Positions 54,654 through 62,234 of a DNA stretch of 64,000 nt are shown one piece after another (within the stretch, counting starts at the first letter, position 1; each line of letters begins with the position of its first letter). A program made the position numbers and the translations under genes. The stretch lies in contig NZ_SWKM01000014.1 of assembly GCF_005871205.1 (NCBI RefSeq), positions 40,001-104,000 of the forward strand. Direction: 5' to 3'. Below the pieces are notes generated by a model that made no database searches, was not told the origin of the DNA, and worked only from the letters and a program-made list of their open reading frames with translations. The stretch is from Marinobacter alexandrii. Its GTDB lineage: Bacteria; Pseudomonadota; Gammaproteobacteria; Pseudomonadales; Oleiphilaceae.

Positions 54654-55385
54654 ATGAGTAATATTCTGGAAGTGATAGCTTTGCTCTGGTTTCTGACCTG
54701 CTGGCTCGGCTATACCGTGTACTCGCGTCGACGGGCAGGGGACAGGCCCTGTTTGTCTAATACGCTGGACATGTATCGGGAAGATTGGATGCGGGTCATG
54801 CTCAAACGGGAAAACCGGATTGCCGATGCCTCGGTGGTCGGCAACCTGGAACGCAACGGGGCCTTTTTCGCATCCAGTTGCCTTCTGATCCTGGCCGGTA
54901 TCATCACCGCCCTCGGTTACACCCAGGAAGTGATGGAGGTATTCAGCACCCTGCCATTTGGCACCCTGCCCAGTCGCGAAATCTGGGAGTTGCGGATGGT
55001 GCTGCTTCTGGTGGTGTTTATCTACGCCTTCTTCAAATTCACCTGGTCCATGCGGATGTACAACTTCGTGTCGGTAATGGTGGGCAGCGCGCCACCACCG
55101 GACGACACCAAGATCAGCCCTGCCGGGCGCGAGGCCTTCGCACGCAGTGCCGGAAATGTCTGCAATCTGGCGGGCGACGCTTTCAACCTTGGTTTGAGAT
55201 CCTACTATTACGCCATGGCGGTTGTTGGTTGGTTTATCCACCCGCTGGTCTTTATTGCCGGGTCCACACTCGTGGTGGTGGTTCTGTATCGGCGGGAGTT
55301 CTGCTCGAACGCACTCAGCGCCCTGCGCTCTGGGAAGGTGTTCGACGAAGAAGCACCAGTCAAAGCCGAGAAAACACCCAAATAA
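54654..55385 (+). CDS. DUF599 family inner-membrane protein
   Basis: This 243-residue protein has four hydrophobic helices (ILEVIALLWFLTCWLGYTVY; FFASSCLLILAGIITALGY; LRMVLLLVVFIYAFFKFTWSM; FIHPLVFIAGSTLVVVVLY). The charged segment EDWMRVMLKRENRIADA between helices 1 and 2 and the NLERNGAFF turn are typical of DUF599 membrane proteins, whose function is unknown. AAAGG lies a few bases before the ATG. It begins the rightward run of two thioesterases and htpG. Confidence 0.8.
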   Translation: MSNILEVIALLWFLTCWLGYTVYSRRRAGDRPCLSNTLDMYREDWMRVMLKRENRIADASVVGNLERNGAFFASSCLLILAGIITALGYTQEVMEVFSTLPFGTLPSREIWELRMVLLLVVFIYAFFKFTWSMRMYNFVSVMVGSAPPPDDTKISPAGREAFARSAGNVCNLAGDAFNLGLRSYYYAMAVVGWFIHPLVFIAGSTLVVVVLYRREFCSNALSALRSGKVFDEEAPVKAEKTPK

Positions 55386-55411
55386 ATTCTTGACCCACAG
55401 GTTTGCTCTGA

Positions 55412-55912
55412 ATGAATGACGAAATACGGCTAAATCGGGTTACCCGGTTTATCGACACCCTCAAACAGGCCAAGGAATTGGGCTTGTCGGTAATCGAAGC
55501 CAGGGAAGGGAGCCTGACGCTGTGCCTACCATACAGCGATCGTATTATTGGTAATCCGGATACCGGTGTCATCCACGGAGGTGCCATCACAACCCTTATG
55601 GACACGACTTCCGGTTCGGTGATTCTGTGTGCACTGGACGAGTTTGAACTGTGCCCAACACTGGATTTGCGGGTGGATTACATGCGTCCGGCGGCACCCC
55701 ACAAGCCAGTCTACGCCCGTGCCGAAACCTACAAGGTTACCCGCAACATCATCTTTACCCGGTGTGAGGCCTACCAGAAGTGTGACGAGCAGGAAGGTGT
55801 TGAGCTGGACGGTATTGAAACCATCGCCAACTGCGTGGGCACCTTCATGCGTATTGGCCAGGAAGCAACGCCGAAGCATTACCGTGACCTGATTACCGGA
55901 GGTGTCCAATGA
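55412..55912 (+). CDS. PaaI-family hotdog thioesterase
   Basis: This 166-residue hotdog protein has the PaaI-type active-site segment TGVIHGGAITTLMDTTSGSV (HGG with the following Asp), and LDLRVDYMRPAAPHKPVYA. These hydrolyse acyl-CoA or aryl-CoA thioesters. It overlaps the next gene, another member of the same family, by 4 bases (ATGA). The ribosome-binding site is poor, so it may be translated from the DUF599 message. Confidence 0.88.
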   Translation: MNDEIRLNRVTRFIDTLKQAKELGLSVIEAREGSLTLCLPYSDRIIGNPDTGVIHGGAITTLMDTTSGSVILCALDEFELCPTLDLRVDYMRPAAPHKPVYARAETYKVTRNIIFTRCEAYQKCDEQEGVELDGIETIANCVGTFMRIGQEATPKHYRDLITGGVQ

Positions 55913-56343
55913 CGGATCCGGAGATCTATCGCCACACCCGGGAAACCGGGGACTTCACCCGTTTATTGGAGAGTATTCCTTACGCCACTTTTATCGGCCT
56001 GGAGTGCGATCAGTTTGGTGACGACCTGATTTTCCGCCTGCCGAAGAAAGAGGAAAATCTTGGTAATCCCATCCTGCCCGCCATTCACGGCGGCGTCATT
56101 GGTGGCTTCATGGAGCTCTCGGCTGCGATCTACCTGATGATGTCCCAGGACAGCATGCGGATGCCGCGCATTGTCGACTTCTCTCTGGATTACCTGCGGG
56201 CAGGCCTTAACCGCGAAACCTACGCCGAATGCCGGCTCACCCGGCAGGGTAACCGGGTTGCCAATGTGATGGTCACGGCCTGGCAGAAATCCCGGGCCCA
56301 GCCCATTGCCACGGCTCGGGCGCACTTTCTCCTCGAAGACTAA
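55909..56343 (+). CDS. PaaI-family hotdog thioesterase, second of the tandem pair
   Basis: This 144-residue hotdog protein carries PAIHGGVIGGFMELSAAIYL, where the HGG is retained but the usual Asp/Glu after it is Glu in MELSA. The second strand is RIVDFSLDYLRAGLNRETYA. The start overlaps the preceding thioesterase (ATGA), which fits a heteromeric pair; homologous tandem pairs occur in related bacteria. Substrate unknown. Confidence 0.88.
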   Translation: MTDPEIYRHTRETGDFTRLLESIPYATFIGLECDQFGDDLIFRLPKKEENLGNPILPAIHGGVIGGFMELSAAIYLMMSQDSMRMPRIVDFSLDYLRAGLNRETYAECRLTRQGNRVANVMVTAWQKSRAQPIATARAHFLLED

Positions 56344-56353
56344 TCTCCATCCG

Positions 56354-56380
56354 ATGCCGGGGCTTGAAATGCCCCGGCAT
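56354..56380 (+). terminator. Stem-loop after the thioesterase pair
   Basis: ATGCCGGGGC (56354-56363), a 7-base loop, GCCCCGGCAT (56371-56380) form a perfect 10-bp stem directly after the stop. No T-run follows, so it may protect the mRNA end or act as a weak terminator. Confidence 0.45.
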
Positions 56381-56425
56381 GCCCCCACTTCTGCTGCAAG
56401 ACAAAGAATCCGAGCTGACGCAGGC

Positions 56426-56516
56426 GCGGAGGTTTTGCCGAAACACGCTGTGAATACATCCATGTACGCTCGGCTCCGCCATCCATGGCTCCGCACGGTT
56501 TCGGCAAAACCTCCGC
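56426..56516. repeat. Intergenic inverted repeat element (REP/BIME-like)
   Basis: GCGGAGGTTTTGCCGAAAC (56426-56444) and its perfect 19-bp reverse complement (56498-56516) flank a 53-bp middle that contains two ATCCATG copies and a CGGCTCCG/GGCTCCGC direct repeat. It has no open reading frame of note. The size, symmetry and intergenic site fit a dispersed palindromic repeat or a small non-autonomous element; I cannot see other copies in this window. It ends 45 bp before the htpG ATG. Confidence 0.7.
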
Positions 56517-56561
56517 ACCCGCTTCTTTGAACTGTGAGTTAATTCAGGAGATATAGACGCC

Positions 56562-58454
56562 ATGACGGTTGAGTCGCAAAAAGAGACCCTGGGTTTTCAG
56601 ACCGAAGTGAAGCAGCTGCTTCACCTGATGATCCACTCCCTCTATTCCAACAAGGAAATCTTCCTTCGTGAGCTGATTTCAAACGCCTCAGACGCGGAAG
56701 ACAAGCTGCGTTTCGCGGCCCTGAAGGATGATGGTCTGTACGAAAACGACCCGGAACTGAAAATCCGCCTCGATTACGACAAAGAGGCGAACACCATCAC
56801 CCTAGCCGATAACGGTATCGGCATGAGTCGGGACGACGTGATCGAGAACCTGGGTACCATTGCCCGTTCCGGCACCGCAGAGTTCCTGAAGCAGCTGTCC
56901 GGTGACGAGAAAAAGGACAGCAAGCTGATCGGTCAGTTTGGTGTGGGTTTCTACTCGGCCTTTATCGTCGCCGACAAGGTAGACGTCTTTACCCGTCGTG
57001 CCGGTGCACCAGCCGAAGAGGGCGTGCATTGGGAATCCCAGGGCGATGGTGAGTTCTCCATTGAGCAGGTGAGCCGCGAGAACCGCGGTACCGAGATTGT
57101 TATCCACCTGAAGAAAGACGCCAGCGAATTTGCCGATGGCTTCCGTCTGCGCAACCTGGTCAAGAAATACTCTGACCACATCTCGTTCCCGGTCGTCATG
57201 AAGTCCGAGTCTGAAGATGAGGAAGAGAAGGGCAAAGACGAAACCGTCAACGATGCTACCGCTCTGTGGACGCTGCCGCGTACCGAGATCAAAGACGAAG
57301 AGTACAAAGAGTTCTACAAGCACATCGCGCACGATTTCGAGGACCCACTGACCTGGTCCCACAACAAGGTGGAAGGCAAGCTGGACTACACCAGCCTGCT
57401 GTACATCCCAGCGCGCGCACCGTTTGATCTGTACAACCGCGAAGCCCCGCGTGGCCTGAAGCTGTACGTTCAGCGCGTCTTCATCATGGACGACGCCGAG
57501 CAGTTCCTGCCGCTGTACCTGCGCTTTGCCAAGGGCGTGATTGATTCCAACGATCTATCCCTGAACGTATCCCGTGAGATTCTTCAGAACGACAGCACCG
57601 TGGAGAGCATCCGCACCGCGCTGACCAAGCGGGTATTGGACATGCTGTCCAAGCTGGCGAAGAAGGACCCGGAGCAGTATCAGAAGTTCTGGGGTGAGTT
57701 TGGTACCGTGCTTAAGGAAGGCCCGGCCGAAGACTTCAGCAACCGTGAGAAGATCGCCGGCCTGCTGCGTTTTGCCACCACCCATACCGGCGAAAGTGCC
57801 CAGTCAGTATCGCTGGACGATTACATCGGCCGGATGAAAGAGGGTCAGAAGAAGATCTACTACATCACTGCTGATAACTTCATGGCCGCCAAGAGCAGCC
57901 CTCATCTGGAAGTCTTCCGCAAGAAGGGCATCGAGGTGCTGATTCTGTCGGATCGCATCGACGAGTGGATGATGGGTTACCTGAACGAATACGACGGCAA
58001 GCAGTTCCAGGACGTCGCTCGTGGTGACCTCGATCTTGGCGAAGTAGAGACCGAAGAGGACAAGAAGCACAAGGAAGAGGCTGCCGAGGAACACAAGGAT
58101 CTGCTTGAGCGCATAAAGACCGCACTGAGCGACCGAGTGCAGGAAGTGCGTGTGACCAACCGCCTGACTGACTCCCCGGCGTGCCTGGTCGTGGGCGACT
58201 TCGACATGGGTGCCCAGATGAAGAAGATCATGGAAGCCGCTGGCCAGAAAGTGCCGGACAGCAAGCCGATCTTTGAAATCAACGTGGATCATCCGCTGGT
58301 TCAGCGCCTGGAAAACGAAAAGGGCGAGGAGCGATTTGGTGAACTGTCTGCGGTTCTGCTGGATCAGGCGACCCTGGCCAGTGGTGAGCAGCTGGAAGAT
58401 CCGGGCGCTTATGTCACCCGCCTGAACCGTCTGTTGCTGGAACTGGCTAACTAA
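56562..58454 (+). CDS. htpG: Chaperone HtpG (bacterial Hsp90)
   Basis: This 630-residue protein has the GHKL ATP site ([15 protein letters not shown], with Glu and Asn; [24 protein letters not shown]), the middle-domain Arg region ([11 protein letters not shown]), and a C-terminal dimerisation domain. A charged linker ([11 protein letters not shown]) is short, as in bacteria. Hsp90 refolds clients with DnaK. The leader from the inverted repeat contains AGGAG 11 bases before the ATG; no heat-shock -35/-10 can be assigned with confidence. Confidence 0.98.
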   Translation: MTVESQKETLGFQTEVKQLLHLMIHSLYSNKEIFLRELISNASDAEDKLRFAALKDDGLYENDPELKIRLDYDKEANTITLADNGIGMSRDDVIENLGTIARSGTAEFLKQLSGDEKKDSKLIGQFGVGFYSAFIVADKVDVFTRRAGAPAEEGVHWESQGDGEFSIEQVSRENRGTEIVIHLKKDASEFADGFRLRNLVKKYSDHISFPVVMKSESEDEEEKGKDETVNDATALWTLPRTEIKDEEYKEFYKHIAHDFEDPLTWSHNKVEGKLDYTSLLYIPARAPFDLYNREAPRGLKLYVQRVFIMDDAEQFLPLYLRFAKGVIDSNDLSLNVSREILQNDSTVESIRTALTKRVLDMLSKLAKKDPEQYQKFWGEFGTVLKEGPAEDFSNREKIAGLLRFATTHTGESAQSVSLDDYIGRMKEGQKKIYYITADNFMAAKSSPHLEVFRKKGIEVLILSDRIDEWMMGYLNEYDGKQFQDVARGDLDLGEVETEEDKKHKEEAAEEHKDLLERIKTALSDRVQEVRVTNRLTDSPACLVVGDFDMGAQMKKIMEAAGQKVPDSKPIFEINVDHPLVQRLENEKGEERFGELSAVLLDQATLASGEQLEDPGAYVTRLNRLLLELAN

Positions 58455-58459
58455 GCCGC

Positions 58460-58678
58460 ATGCAGCAGATCATTGTGGACATCAGCATCAGCCCTGATGA
58501 GTGGATCAAACTCTATCAGGGCGTTGCCACCGACGTTCACACCACGGCCCGGGACGGACGCTCCGTCCGTTTCCCGGCCCGTATTCTCTCCCGTTTTTAC
58601 CTGCGCGATGGTGTGCGCGGATCCTTCCGTATCCTGTTCGATAGTCAGGGTAAGTTTGCCGGCATCGAGCGGCTTTGA
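58460..58678 (+). CDS. DUF2835 family small protein
   Basis: This 72-residue protein starts 5 bp after the htpG stop. Its core, WIKLYQGVATDVHTTARDGR, then VRFPARILSRFYLRDGVRG and FRILFDSQGKF, matches DUF2835, a short beta-rich family of unknown function found in gammaproteobacteria. The tight spacing implies cotranscription with htpG. Nothing in the sequence suggests a catalytic centre. Confidence 0.8.
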   Translation: MQQIIVDISISPDEWIKLYQGVATDVHTTARDGRSVRFPARILSRFYLRDGVRGSFRILFDSQGKFAGIERL

Positions 58679-58776
58679 TAGCTAGAACCTACCGTTAGTT
58701 TTTCTTTCCTTTATTTCCCACAGTGGCTGAGCATTGACTATTCTTCGAGTACCCACACCGGAAAGGGAGTTGTGTG

Positions 58777-58869
58777 ATGGTTCGTTGGATGGCGTCCTGG
58801 TCCAAGCAATGGCAGCAACAAAGCAAGGTGCTGGCGGATTACTGCGTTAATTACGCGATGTCCCAGTAG
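58777..58869 (+). CDS. Candidate 30-residue small protein
   Basis: ATG 58777 is preceded by GGGAG at 7 bases, a good ribosome-binding site. The 30 codons (opening MVRWMASWSKQW, ending DYCVNYAMSQ) run to TAG at 58867-58869. The product is Trp- and Gln-rich and could form an amphipathic helix. TTGACT lies about 40 bp upstream without a clear -10. It sits alone between DUF2835 and dusC. I recognise no family; it may be a real small gene or a chance frame. Confidence 0.4.
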   Translation: MVRWMASWSKQWQQQSKVLADYCVNYAMSQ

Positions 58870-58959
58870 GCCCCTGGCATGGCTTGCCACGCTTCATTCT
58901 GTTCCCAAAACTGACTACAATGCCGGCCCGCTCAATCTTTAACCACGTCCGGAGCCGAC

Positions 58960-59937
58960 ATGCGAGTAATCCTCGCCCCTATGGAGGGGCTGGTAGATGC
59001 ACCAATCCGTGAAACGCTGACCAAAGTTGGCGGTATAGACCGGTGTGTTACCGAATTTGTTCGCGTGACCCACGGCATGCTGCCCCCCCGTGTTTTCTAC
59101 AAGTACGCCCCCGAACTGTACAACCAGTCGCTGACCCGTGTCGGTACGCCGGTGGCGTTGCAGTTGCTGGGTTCTGACCCCAAGCAGATGGGGTTGCACG
59201 GCGCCCGGGCTGTGGAACTGGGCGCAACCCAAGTCGACATCAACTTCGGTTGTCCCGCCAAAACCGTCAACAAGCACAAGGGCGGCTGCGTACTGATGCG
59301 GGAACCGGAGCTGATGCACGAAATTGCCGCGGCCGTACGCCGGGCCGTGCCAGATGCGATTCCGGTCACCGCCAAGATGCGGCTGGGCTACGATGATCGC
59401 TCCATGGGCGTTGCCTGTGGCCAGGCGCTGGAAGCGGCCGGTGCCGCCGAAATCGTGATTCATGCCCGAAGCAAGGTTGATGGCTACAAGCCGCCGGCCT
59501 ATTGGGAAGAAATCGCGAAAGTACGCAATGCGGTGGCAACTCCGGTGATTGCCAATGGCGAAATCTGGACCGTCGACGATTATTGGCGTTGCCGTGAGGT
59601 GTCGGGCTGTGACGATGTCATGATCGGTCGAGGGCTGATTGCCCGGCCGGACCTGGCGCGCAAGATCAAAGCCAGCCAGCGAGGTGACGAGATTCCTGAC
59701 ATGACCTGGCCAGAGGCGGTCGCTCTGGTTCGGGAGTACGCCGAAGTGCTGCAAGGCTGGTTGGAAGACCGCTACGTGACCGGGCGCATCAAACAATGGA
59801 TGAACTTTCTTCGGCAAGGCTTCGCCGAAGCCGAGTCGATCTGGCCCCAGGCCCGAAAGATTCGGGAAGTTGCTCCGATGTTGGCGTGCCTGGAGCAGGG
59901 CGCTGTGTCAGTCAGCTCCGGTATCCGGGCCGCCTGA
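58960..59937 (+). CDS. dusC: tRNA-dihydrouridine(16) synthase
   Basis: This 325-residue FMN enzyme has APMEGLVDAPIRE (FMN site), LQLLGSDPKQM, VDINFGCPAKTVNKHKGG with the catalytic Cys, and IHARSKVDGYKPPAYWEEI with MIGRGLIARPDL for phosphate. The DusC subfamily reduces U16 of tRNA; the VDGYKPPA segment (rather than the DusA/DusB sequences) and the length favour DusC. GGAG lies 6 bases before the ATG. Confidence 0.93.
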   Translation: MRVILAPMEGLVDAPIRETLTKVGGIDRCVTEFVRVTHGMLPPRVFYKYAPELYNQSLTRVGTPVALQLLGSDPKQMGLHGARAVELGATQVDINFGCPAKTVNKHKGGCVLMREPELMHEIAAAVRRAVPDAIPVTAKMRLGYDDRSMGVACGQALEAAGAAEIVIHARSKVDGYKPPAYWEEIAKVRNAVATPVIANGEIWTVDDYWRCREVSGCDDVMIGRGLIARPDLARKIKASQRGDEIPDMTWPEAVALVREYAEVLQGWLEDRYVTGRIKQWMNFLRQGFAEAESIWPQARKIREVAPMLACLEQGAVSVSSGIRAA

Positions 59938-60060
59938 TTACCCTTTAATCTCTCCCAAATCATTTTTCCTCCGTGGTTGCCAACTACACTGGTACGAAGC
60001 GGGCTGCGGCTCGTAACTGTCGTGGTTGTAGAAGAACAATCCACCAGGGAGGAATGAACC

Positions 60061-61053
60061 ATGTTTGATCGATTATCACGGCGGACGCTGGCGACTATGG
60101 CTGGCGGCGTTTGCCTGACACTGGGACTGGTCGCCGGGGCAGGCGCGGCCGACGGCGATGTAAAGGTTACGCCGTTGGGTAGCCACGACGGTGAGTTTTG
60201 CAGTCGCGACCGGGCTCTGGTGTTCGAGGATCCCAACGGCACCCGGATTCTTTACGATGCCGGTCGCACCGTGGCCGGGCCGGACGATCCCAGGCTTGGG
60301 GACATAGATGTGGTCCTGGTGTCGCACATGCATGGCGATCACGTTGGCGATGCCCGTATCAGCAAGACTAACACAGGCACCTGTGGCTCTCCGGATACCT
60401 CGGTGTCGACCCTGCCGCAATCCAATACCGTAGATATTGCGGTAAAAAAGCAGGCCAAGATTCTCACTGGCAGTGAAATGCCGGCGTTTTTCGCCGCCAA
60501 ACTCAGTGCAGCGGGCGGTGATTCAGGCAATTCCATGCTGGTGCGTTTCGGTGCCGAGCAGGAGTTGGGTGGTGTGGCGATGACCACCGTGCCGGCCGTG
60601 CACAGCAATGGTGTATCGCCCAGCTTCCTGACCGGACCGCTGGCGGAATACCTGAAGGCCGCCGGCGTTGGCGCAAGCGTCGGGCCGCCCACCGGCTATG
60701 TCCTGACCTTTTCCAACGGGCTGGTGGTGTATCTCTCCGGCGATACTGGCATTACTGCCGAGCAGGAGCTGGTGGTTAAAGATCACTACGGTGCGGAACT
60801 GGTGGTGATGAATATTGGCGACACCTACACCACCGGTCCGAAAGAAGCGGCCTATGTCATCAACGAGCTGATTGAGCCCAAGGCCGTCATTGCCTCCCAT
60901 GCCAACGAACCGGCCACTGACGGTGGCAAGCTCAGACAGGGCACCCGTACCGCCCAGTTTCGGGACCTGGTGCAGGTGCCAATGTACGTCCCTCTGAGTG
61001 GACGTACCATGGCCTTCAATGGGGACGCGAGCTGCACTCAGGGCTGCGACTGA
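60061..61053 (+). CDS. Exported metallo-beta-lactamase-fold hydrolase
   Basis: This 330-residue protein has an apparent Sec or twin-arginine-like leader (RLSRRTLATMAGGVCLTLGLVAGAGAA), and the metallo-hydrolase fold: VVLVSHMHGDHVGDA (HxHxDH), VPAVHSNG (second His site), VYLSGDTGIT (Asp bridge), and a final SHANEP His. It should hydrolyse an unknown small substrate in the periplasm. The RR pair with a following hydrophobic stretch hints at Tat export, without the full consensus. AGGGAGG precedes the ATG by 8 bases. It converges tightly on the aldolase gene. Confidence 0.88.
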   Translation: MFDRLSRRTLATMAGGVCLTLGLVAGAGAADGDVKVTPLGSHDGEFCSRDRALVFEDPNGTRILYDAGRTVAGPDDPRLGDIDVVLVSHMHGDHVGDARISKTNTGTCGSPDTSVSTLPQSNTVDIAVKKQAKILTGSEMPAFFAAKLSAAGGDSGNSMLVRFGAEQELGGVAMTTVPAVHSNGVSPSFLTGPLAEYLKAAGVGASVGPPTGYVLTFSNGLVVYLSGDTGITAEQELVVKDHYGAELVVMNIGDTYTTGPKEAAYVINELIEPKAVIASHANEPATDGGKLRQGTRTAQFRDLVQVPMYVPLSGRTMAFNGDASCTQGCD

Positions 61054-61055
61054 GT

Positions 61056-62069
61056 TTAATGCTCCATGTTGGCGCTGTACATGCCTGAGCGGGCTGCCCC
61101 GTTGAGCCGTGCCCGCTTCAGGATGGCCTCCTGGGCTGCGGGGCCATTCTCCAGATCACCTGCCCAGGCCTTCTGGGCAGGTTCCTGCAAGGCTCGGCCG
61201 TAGGAAAAACTCAGTTCCCACGGCTGGGTACCCAGGCTGTTGATGGCATTCAGATTCAGGGTTGCTTCCTCGGGTGTTTGGCCGCCAGATAGAAAATTGA
61301 TGCCGGGGACCGCTGCGGGTACCACCCGTCGGAATACTGAGACGGTCGCTTCCGCCACTTCTTCCGGGCTGGCCTTGGGGCTGTCCTTGCCGGGTGTGAC
61401 CATGCTTGGCTTCAGGATCATGTGTTCAAGCTGCACCCGATGCCGGGCCAGCGCATTAAACACTTCCCGCAGAACCACCTCGCTGACCTCCGCGCACCGC
61501 GCCAGGCTATGGTCGCCATCAATCAGCACTTCGGGTTCAACAATAGGCACGATGCCGATGGACTGACAGATCGCGGCGTAGCGGGCCAGGACCTCGGCGT
61601 TGGCTTCCACGGCCTGACGGGAGGGCAGGGTATCCGATATGTGAAACACGTTGCGCCACTTGGCAAACCGGGCGCCGACGTTCTTATAGATCTCCAGCCG
61701 GTCTTCAAGACCATCCAGACCCACAGTGATTTCATCACCCGGAGCATTGATCAACGGCTGTTTGCCTTTGTCGACCTTGATCCCCGGCACGATACCCTGA
61801 GCTTCCAGCATCTTCGGGATTGGCACGTTGTCCAGGCTTTGCTGATTGAGTGTTTCTTCGAACAGGATTACGCCACTGATGAATTCGCCCAGGCCTGGCG
61901 CCGACAGGATCAGGCTTCGGTACTCCCGGCGCTTCTCCTCGGTGGAATCGACGCCGACAGCGGCAAACCGTTTGGCAATGGTCGGGTGACTTTCGTCGGC
62001 GGCCAGAATTCCCTGTCCGGGCTGAATGAGCTTTTGGGTAGTGGACGAGAGTTCATCCTGAATACTCAT
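61056..62069 (-). CDS. Class I fructose-bisphosphate aldolase
   Basis: This 337-residue TIM barrel is of the animal/plant-like class I: GQGILAADESHPTIAKRF, LFEETLNQ, the Glu pair in VPIVEPEVLIDGDH, the Schiff-base Lys in LEHMILKPSMVTPGKDS, and PGINFLSGGQTPEEATLNLNAIN. It cleaves fructose 1,6-bisphosphate to DHAP and G3P without metal and is probably gluconeogenic in this group. GGAGG precedes the ATG. It converges on the metallo-hydrolase with 2 bp between stops, and is divergent from the reductase-like gene at the window end. Confidence 0.95.
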   Translation of the reverse strand: MSIQDELSSTTQKLIQPGQGILAADESHPTIAKRFAAVGVDSTEEKRREYRSLILSAPGLGEFISGVILFEETLNQQSLDNVPIPKMLEAQGIVPGIKVDKGKQPLINAPGDEITVGLDGLEDRLEIYKNVGARFAKWRNVFHISDTLPSRQAVEANAEVLARYAAICQSIGIVPIVEPEVLIDGDHSLARCAEVSEVVLREVFNALARHRVQLEHMILKPSMVTPGKDSPKASPEEVAEATVSVFRRVVPAAVPGINFLSGGQTPEEATLNLNAINSLGTQPWELSFSYGRALQEPAQKAWAGDLENGPAAQEAILKRARLNGAARSGMYSANMEH

Positions 62070-62234
62070 GGGTAATGCCTCCGTAGCGGGTTCAGGGCTT
62101 AAGGATTCCGTGCGTGCTCTTGACTAGTGTAGACGGTTAGCGGATGACTGAAATTTGATCTGTGCTAAAGAATATAGACGTTGCCTGACCTATCCTGAAA
62201 TCAATAACACTGGAAACTAAAATTGGTCCAGACC

